Assembly (NCBI GenBank): GCA_002869895.2
Contig: NEWP02000075.1
Span: forward strand, 1-36,870
Source of the DNA: Nitrospira sp. CG24E
GTDB lineage: Bacteria > Nitrospirota > Nitrospiria > Nitrospirales > Nitrospiraceae
Direction: 5' to 3'
Length of the DNA: 36,870 nt
Under the pieces are notes generated by a model, which ran no database searches, was not told the DNA's origin, and saw only the letters and a list, made by a program, of their open reading frames with translations. The stretch's first letter is position 1. Every line of letters starts with the position of its first letter. Positions 32,250 to 36,870 of this stretch are shown in pieces. The translations under genes and the position numbers were made by a program.

Positions 32250-32459
32250 AGGCACCTCTCCTTTTCCGAGCGATGGCAAAATTTTACCCTAAGCGCCAAG
32301 GTATTTGGAAGCCCGATTGAAACTTCCTCGGCCAGGCTGTACCCATCAGGTCTATATGATCATGTAGATTCCCCGACGTAATTTTTACAGCGGCGCATCT
32401 TTCGTGACTCTTTGGCCCGTCGAGCTAGGCGGGCCGAATCGGCGACCCCCCGGCCATAC

Positions 32460-32669
32460 TCACTTGAACGTCGCTGTTTGTTTGATTGTAAAGCTTCCGA
32501 CTCCCCGCGTAATTTTGACTTGCCCGTTTCGGCTCAAGCGACCCAGCTCGGTATAGAATTCACTCGCGGTGAATTCAGGGTAACGAGTGGTCAAGGCCTC
32601 GAACTCACCTTCAGGGGAGGTTTGGAGGAAATCGAAGATCCGTTCCGTAATGGGCCTCTGCAGTGCCAT
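32460..32669 (-). CDS. Small winged-helix-like protein
   Basis: This 69-residue protein starts at an ATG preceded by AGGAGA at a suitable distance. The sequence PITERIFDFLQTSPEGEFEA, then FTASEFYTELGRLSRNGQVK and a beta hairpin (ITRGVGSFTIKQT), fits a compact winged helix. A DNA-binding regulator is possible. The family is not recognised with certainty. Confidence 0.65.
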   Translation of the reverse strand: MALQRPITERIFDFLQTSPEGEFEALTTRYPEFTASEFYTELGRLSRNGQVKITRGVGSFTIKQTATFK

Positions 32670-33166
32670 GAGGATTCTCCTTTCAGCTATCAGTGTATTG
32701 GTGAACTGACTCCTCGTGCGAACTGCCTGCGTGCCTCGTGAAGAGGACTCAGAACGGTGCCGGCGTTGGAGCGGCGGAGACTGGAGAATCGGTCGCGTTA
32801 GGAAGGACCGGGAAGCGCGAAGGATGGGACAGTCGGCGTGGCTGAAACGCCTAGCCCCATGCTACGCGCGGAGCGGTTGCTTGGTCAAGCTGTCGTACGC
32901 ATGCGCTGTTGTTTCCAGGCTCACACAGATCAAAGAAACAGCTTAGACCGGTCCGTCGCCGCGCTCAGAAAAATCTTGGATTGCGAGATCTGGACGGCTT
33001 CTCTCGATCTGATCAACGGCGGCTGGGGTTGATGGTAGAGAAATATGCGTTGGACGATACGATGTCGGAGTCCCTGGAATCAGCAGCACGAAGGGGAGAG
33101 TGGACTACGGACTGAACTGTAGCTGAGCCGGTGCGTATTGAGGAAAGTGCGCGTGCTGACTAAACG
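32670..33166. other. Intergenic, no convincing gene
   Basis: Short frames exist on the plus strand. The end of one (32909-33115), RRLGLMVEKYALDDTMSESL, looks protein-like, but there is no ribosome site and the upstream part is Arg-rich and unlikely. It may be the decayed end of a gene whose earlier part lies in another frame (32838-32990). Confidence 0.35.
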
Positions 33167-33652
33167 CTACGTGAATTTTTTCTGCTCATCGCCCTTGCGC
33201 CTCTTTTGCTTCGCTCCGATGCGCTCACGCTCGCGCTCGTAACCGACTGCGGCGTAGTACAGCGCACGATCGAAGAACTTGCCGAGCATGTGCATCAGCT
33301 CCAGCTCCCCGTGCAAATCCATGGCGCTATCGGACAGACCTTCTCGCTGGACGAAGGAACGCAGATGTTCCTTGGTGGCGGTGAGGGCCCAGTGGAAGTG
33401 GCTGTAGGCCACGCCCTGCTCGGCGCGGCGCGCGCCCAGCTCGGTGTAACGTTGTTCCAACTCGGCCTCGGTTTGATTCAGCAGCGAGTCGCTCAAGTTG
33501 CGGTAGATCTCGCGGGTGCGGGCTTGGAGTTCGTCTGCCGGGACTTTGTGCAGATCGCTGCACCGGGGAGAGTTCCACACCTTCTCGCTGAGCTCGCGGG
33601 AAAGTTGATCGGAGTGATTCTCGATGAGCTTCACCAATTTCACGGCCAGCAT
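33167..33652 (-). CDS. RsbRD N-terminal-like sensor domain protein
   Basis: The ATG at 33652 has GGAGGTG five bases upstream; a longer frame to 33748 lacks such a site. The 161-residue all-helical product begins MLAVKLVKLIENHSDQLS and includes LQARTREIYRNLSDSLL and VAYSHFHWALTATKEHLRSF. This resembles the RsbRD_N domain at the start of some stress-response regulators and kinases. Here it stands alone. The C-terminus is very basic (RERERIGAKQKRRKG). Confidence 0.7.
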   Translation of the reverse strand: MLAVKLVKLIENHSDQLSRELSEKVWNSPRCSDLHKVPADELQARTREIYRNLSDSLLNQTEAELEQRYTELGARRAEQGVAYSHFHWALTATKEHLRSFVQREGLSDSAMDLHGELELMHMLGKFFDRALYYAAVGYERERERIGAKQKRRKGDEQKKFT

Positions 33653-33784
33653 GACGCACCTCCAAATTTGATCGCGAATTGTATGCCGCAGCGGCGGCGG
33701 AACGCAAGCCGCTAAGAAATGAGGACATTTTCTCTCTCCGCCCGCCACGCGCCGTGAAATGGGCTCTGACGCGGTTATTTTTCA

Positions 33785-34384
33785 TTAGTGGCGGTTCGGT
33801 GTGGACTCCCTGGCCCTCAGCGTTGACATCGTATCCAGGAAATCACGAAATAAGCTGTCGTTTATCGATTGCGAATAGGCAATCGCAGTAAAGCCATATC
33901 CCTCATGCCGTGAGAAGGCCACGGTGATGTGGCGGTAAGATCCAGGAGGAAGTGCGGATTCGTTCTGGAGTTTGGCATCCGTCGCATAGCAGTACCAGAC
34001 ATCGGTCTCCTTGATTTTTCGAATGGGCACGGTGCCTTCGACCGCTCCGGCTTCCAAACGGCCGCACAGGTCGGACATCAACTCGATTGCGAAACTCTCG
34101 TCGCGTAGTTTTTCTCTCTCGGACGTATGGATGGACACCTTGAATCCAAAATCCTTGATGCCTGATGTGGCAACGTGCGAAAACTTGAGCGTGGGCCTGA
34201 ACTCATCATCGGGGTCGCGCGATACTTTGACCTCAAAGCCGGACGGTCTCTCGAAATTCACAAACTGCCCGCCAGATAGCTCCATCTCCTCCGCTCGGAT
34301 TGTGTGTGGCAACCAGATTGTGGAAAGGACAAGAAAGACCGCTACGCCATAAAAACGGAACTTCGCGGAGTTGAGGCACCGCAT
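33785..34384 (-). CDS. Exported protein of unknown function
   Basis: The ATG at 34384 follows GGGAGGTGATCGATT. The 199-residue protein has a signal peptide (YGVAVFLVLSTIWLPHTIRA), then FVNFERPSGFEVKVSRDPDD. The rest is a mixed alpha/beta domain with a pair of Cys (LMSDLCGRL, VWYCYATD). No family was recognised. It is transcribed away from the following lipoprotein gene. Confidence 0.72.
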   Translation of the reverse strand: MRCLNSAKFRFYGVAVFLVLSTIWLPHTIRAEEMELSGGQFVNFERPSGFEVKVSRDPDDEFRPTLKFSHVATSGIKDFGFKVSIHTSEREKLRDESFAIELMSDLCGRLEAGAVEGTVPIRKIKETDVWYCYATDAKLQNESALPPGSYRHITVAFSRHEGYGFTAIAYSQSINDSLFRDFLDTMSTLRARESTPNRH

Positions 34385-34680
34385 AATCGATCACCTCCCT
34401 GGTGAGACAGTCGCTTGGTTCAAGTGTATCAGCTCCATGGCGGTCGGGAGGCTTGCAGGGGACTCAAACGGGTGGGAATTTCCAAGAATGTGGAAATAGC
34501 TCAATCGTTTGGTGTGATGCCGCTCCGATCTCCGATATCCTACAGGTGATTTTTTCTAGAAGAAAAGGATACTCTTCGGCGGCAAGCTGCCCGTGCGGCA
34601 CCGGACAAGACAAGATCAATGAACGGGGAATGGAAACGAGATCGCGATGGGAATGTACTCCGAACCGGGCGAATGAGATC

Positions 34681-35907
34681 ATGCGAGAGGTTGCCCCGTT
34701 GAGCACACATCGGCGTCGAGGTTTCCGCTGGAGCTATTGGCCAGTACTGGCGTGCACTCTTTTTGCGCTCACCGGCTGTACAAAGCAAATCGTGATGCCG
34801 ACAGCCAACTTATGGCAGGCATCCGGCCAGCTTGAGCAGCAACGTCCGGTAGTTTCGGTGCTGCCCGTCGAAGATTGGGTCACGAGTCCTGATCAGCAAG
34901 AAGACTCAAAATCGTTAGGGCGAGACATCGCACACTGGGTGTTTCCGTTCCCGCTGGTCGTTCTTAAATACCACCAGTACCAGACGGACCGGGATCGAAC
35001 AGCGGTGATCCAAGATGGGCTCACCGCTGGCCTGACAAAGATGGGGCTCCCCGCACTCGTGCGCTCGAAGGCCGCCCTGGAGCAAGCACGATCACTTCCT
35101 GATGGACACCTGGTCCTGCGCACCAAACTGCGTTCCTTCAAAGTGACGAACGACCTCAGATGGCTGATCTTATTGTTTTTGAATGCCGGTGGTCTGCAGA
35201 CACTCAATGCACATGTCACGTTGGACTGCCAGCTTCTGAAGCCTGGCCAAGCGACACCGGTCTGGGAAGGAATGGTCGAAGGAAACGCCGCGTGGGATAC
35301 CGGCGGGAGATACATCAACGAACAGAGTGAGAAGTGGGAGCAAGAGCGCAGCACCGTCGTACGTGCAGCCATCGAGGACGCTGCAGGAAATTTGATTGGC
35401 AAATCCGGGATTACGCAGCTCCGTGCACGGCTTCGAAACAAGGCCTATGCCACACTCGTGAGGACCAGCCAAGAACGAGAGGCGATCGGCAATTGGGATG
35501 AGGCCATTAGCCATTATGGCAAAGCGTACGGCACTGCGGTGACGAGCGACCAGTCGTTGGCGGCCATTCAGGCTGTGGCGCAACTGGTTCGCAAGCAGTC
35601 AGTAAAGCCGAAGCTGCCTGAAGAGGTGCGCCGGTATTGGGCTCAAGCCGCGAGCTTTGTGGAAACGAAACGGTACGGGGAAGCCATCACGCTCTATGAC
35701 CAAGTTTTGGAACGTGCGCCTTGGTGGGCTGAGGCGCACTTCAATCGCGCTCTGGTTCTTGCCACCCAAGATCGCTATCAGGAGGCCATGACGAGCATGC
35801 AGCAGTTCCTGATATTGGCGCCGAATGTTCCCGAGGCCCGCGCGGCACAGGACAAAATCTATCAGTGGGAGTTGAAGGGCCATACAAGCGTTCCTGGAAA
35901 CCAGTGA
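34681..35907 (+). CDS. TPR lipoprotein of unknown function
   Basis: The start at 34681 puts a lipoprotein signal (WPVLACTLFALTGC) at residues 20-33. An ATG at 34630 is an alternative. The product has 408 residues. The N-terminal half (VVSVLPVEDWVTSP, DGLTAGLTKMGLPALV, GHLVLRTKLRSFKVTNDLRW) resembles lipoproteins that sense or assemble in the outer membrane, with a fold like DUF799/CsgG-related proteins. The C-terminal half has TPR motifs (NWDEAISHYGKAYGTAV, RYGEAITLYDQVLERAPWWA, AHFNRALVLATQDRYQEAMT). The function is unknown. About 300 bases upstream hold no gene. Confidence 0.78.
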   Translation: MREVAPLSTHRRRGFRWSYWPVLACTLFALTGCTKQIVMPTANLWQASGQLEQQRPVVSVLPVEDWVTSPDQQEDSKSLGRDIAHWVFPFPLVVLKYHQYQTDRDRTAVIQDGLTAGLTKMGLPALVRSKAALEQARSLPDGHLVLRTKLRSFKVTNDLRWLILLFLNAGGLQTLNAHVTLDCQLLKPGQATPVWEGMVEGNAAWDTGGRYINEQSEKWEQERSTVVRAAIEDAAGNLIGKSGITQLRARLRNKAYATLVRTSQEREAIGNWDEAISHYGKAYGTAVTSDQSLAAIQAVAQLVRKQSVKPKLPEEVRRYWAQAASFVETKRYGEAITLYDQVLERAPWWAEAHFNRALVLATQDRYQEAMTSMQQFLILAPNVPEARAAQDKIYQWELKGHTSVPGNQ

Positions 35908-36064
35908 TACCGTCAAACCTAACGATAGCGAAAGCAGGGTCAAGCTATGTTTCGGGCCTGTTGGTTCTTGGTTGCGATGTTGAACGGATGACTATGGCGA
36001 GATTCATGGAGTCTTGCTTGAGGGAGGAGGGGGAGCAGGACAGACGAAGTGGCCCGCTGCGCGA

Positions 36065-36185
36065 TCACTTGCCGTATTTCTTTTCCATCTCGCGAGCTAA
36101 GGCTTCGGCCTCGGCGTCAGACATGTTCTCCATCTCCTGCAAGGATTTGCCGGTCACTTGTTTGACGGCGTCAGCATTGAAGAGA
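36065..36185 (-). pseudogene. C-terminal fragment of a small protein cut by an inserted element
   Basis: The minus-strand frame ending at 36065 reads NADAVKQVTGKSLQEMENMS and then DAEAEALAREMEKKYGK. It has no start codon before the inverted end of the element at 36186. The acidic/basic helical sequence looks real. The 5' part is not present on the other side of the element. The rest of 35908-36064 contains no gene. Confidence 0.55.
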
Positions 36186-36356
36186 TGGGGTCATTGCTTG
36201 ACTTTGCACCTCGCCCAACCGAATGAACTGCTCAAGACTGCTGCCATGCGATGAGGCGTGTCGGCGTCACGTATTTCAAATCCATACGTATGATTGAATC
36301 GACACCCCTCACCAGCGCCAGGCGATGGAGCAGTGCAAAGTCAAGCAATGACCCCA
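36186..36356. mobile_element. 171-bp element with perfect 24-bp inverted ends (REPIN/MITE-like)
   Basis: The left end starts TGGGGTCATTGCTTGACT at 36186-36209. The right end at 36333-36356 is its exact reverse complement, finishing CAAGCAATGACCCCA. No transposase is encoded inside. The GGGGTCA...TTGACTTTGCAC type of end is, from memory, that of REP elements moved by a RAYT-type Y1 transposase encoded elsewhere. It interrupts the gene fragment on its left. Confidence 0.75.
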
Positions 36357-36508
36357 CAGACTTGATGGAAATTCAGAATGATTAAATGAAAAATATCGTG
36401 TCAGCCTAGGTGGAGTACGATCCGGAGTTAATAGGACCAGCGTACGGTGTGCTTCGGCGCTCGTTCCGCTGTGGCGCCGGGCGCCCCCCCCAACCAGGAG
36501 GTGCAGCC

Positions 36509-36870
36509 ATGGGCGACTATCTCGGCATTGACTTGCACAAGACGAAATCGTTTGTGACGCGGATGACGGCGCAGGGGCAGATTCTGGAGCAAGTGAACTT
36601 GCTCCACACGACCGGGGCCTTGCAGCAATACCTGACGGCCTTGCCCGCGGACGTCCATCTAGCGGTCGAAGCGACGGGGAACTGGATGTGGATGTATGAG
36701 CAGATCGAGGATCGACATCTTGATCTGGTGTTGGCCCACCCCTTGAAGGTCCGGGCGATCGCTAGTGCGCGGATCAAGACGGACAAGATTGATGCGACGA
36801 CGTTGGCGCATCTGCTGCGGACTGATCTGTTGCCGACAGCCTACATTCCGCCCCGCGTGATCCGGGATCA
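36509..36870 (+). mobile_element. IS110-family transposase, N-terminal part (runs off the edge)
   Basis: The ATG at 36509 follows CAGGAGGTG. The 120 visible residues begin MGDYLGIDLHKTKSF, the DEDD-domain start of IS110 transposases with its first catalytic Asp. VEATGNWMW and LAHPLKVRAIASARIKTDKI are further signatures of the family. There is no frameshift in the visible part. The C-terminal half with the Ser site is outside the window. The left end of the element is probably within 36400-36500. Confidence 0.93.

Noticed and set aside
33206-33715. Plus-strand 169-codon frame
   Set aside because: Antisense to the RsbRD-like gene, which has a good ribosome site and helical protein composition.

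Overview
The window looks like a chromosomal piece of a Nitrospira-like bacterium (Nitrospirota). This rests on the protein types, the moderately high GC content, the gene order of the secretion cluster and a characteristic interspersed repeat at 29143-29266. It is a judgement from memory of such genomes, not a database match. There are no rRNA, tRNA or CRISPR features.

Layout. Positions 1-3600 are a decayed, accessory stretch. It holds a partial ORF at the edge, a frameshifted nuclease-like remnant, a broken thermonuclease (SNase) gene, a small exported-protein gene split by an amber stop, a repeat cluster and one intact AAA ATPase (DUF4143 type). Positions 3622-12136 hold a copper/redox export cassette: multicopper oxidase 1 with three C-terminal cadherin-like domains, a SCO1-cytochrome c fusion, a lipoprotein with the same cadherin-like domains, multicopper oxidase 2, and a SCO lipoprotein. 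The spacers of this cassette are largely made of 7-bp and 9-bp tandem repeat arrays. Positions 12506-22307 are one compact, mostly overlapping operon for an atypical type II secretion / type IV pilus-like machine: gspG, gspF, gspE, PilM/GspL-like, PilN-like, PilO-like, PilP/GspC-like, gspD and three more pseudopilins.

A convergent diheme cytochrome c peroxidase (22434-23561) ends this block. Next comes a minus-strand operon of four envelope lipoproteins (CsgG-like, PEGA, DUF4810, DUF799), then an MFS transporter, a porin-like barrel and two copies of an unrecognised small membrane protein. Between them is a PEP-CTERM protein preceded by a near-perfect sigma-54 promoter. The last part (31148-35907) holds small secreted, regulatory and TPR proteins. 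The right edge has a gene remnant cut by a 171-bp element with 24-bp perfect inverted ends, and the start of an IS110-family transposase.

How the genes may work together. Both oxidases carry Tat-type signals and each is followed by a SCO-type copper/thiol protein, directly for oxidase 2 and after a repeat-filled spacer for oxidase 1. The adjacent secretion operon lacks a prepilin peptidase and resembles, in content and association, the atypical Oxp type II system that secretes the multicopper protein OmpB in Geobacter. The main hypothesis is a dedicated outer-surface multicopper-oxidase export and maturation system. Oxidase 1 has Gln where a type-3 copper His is expected, so its chemistry may be unusual.
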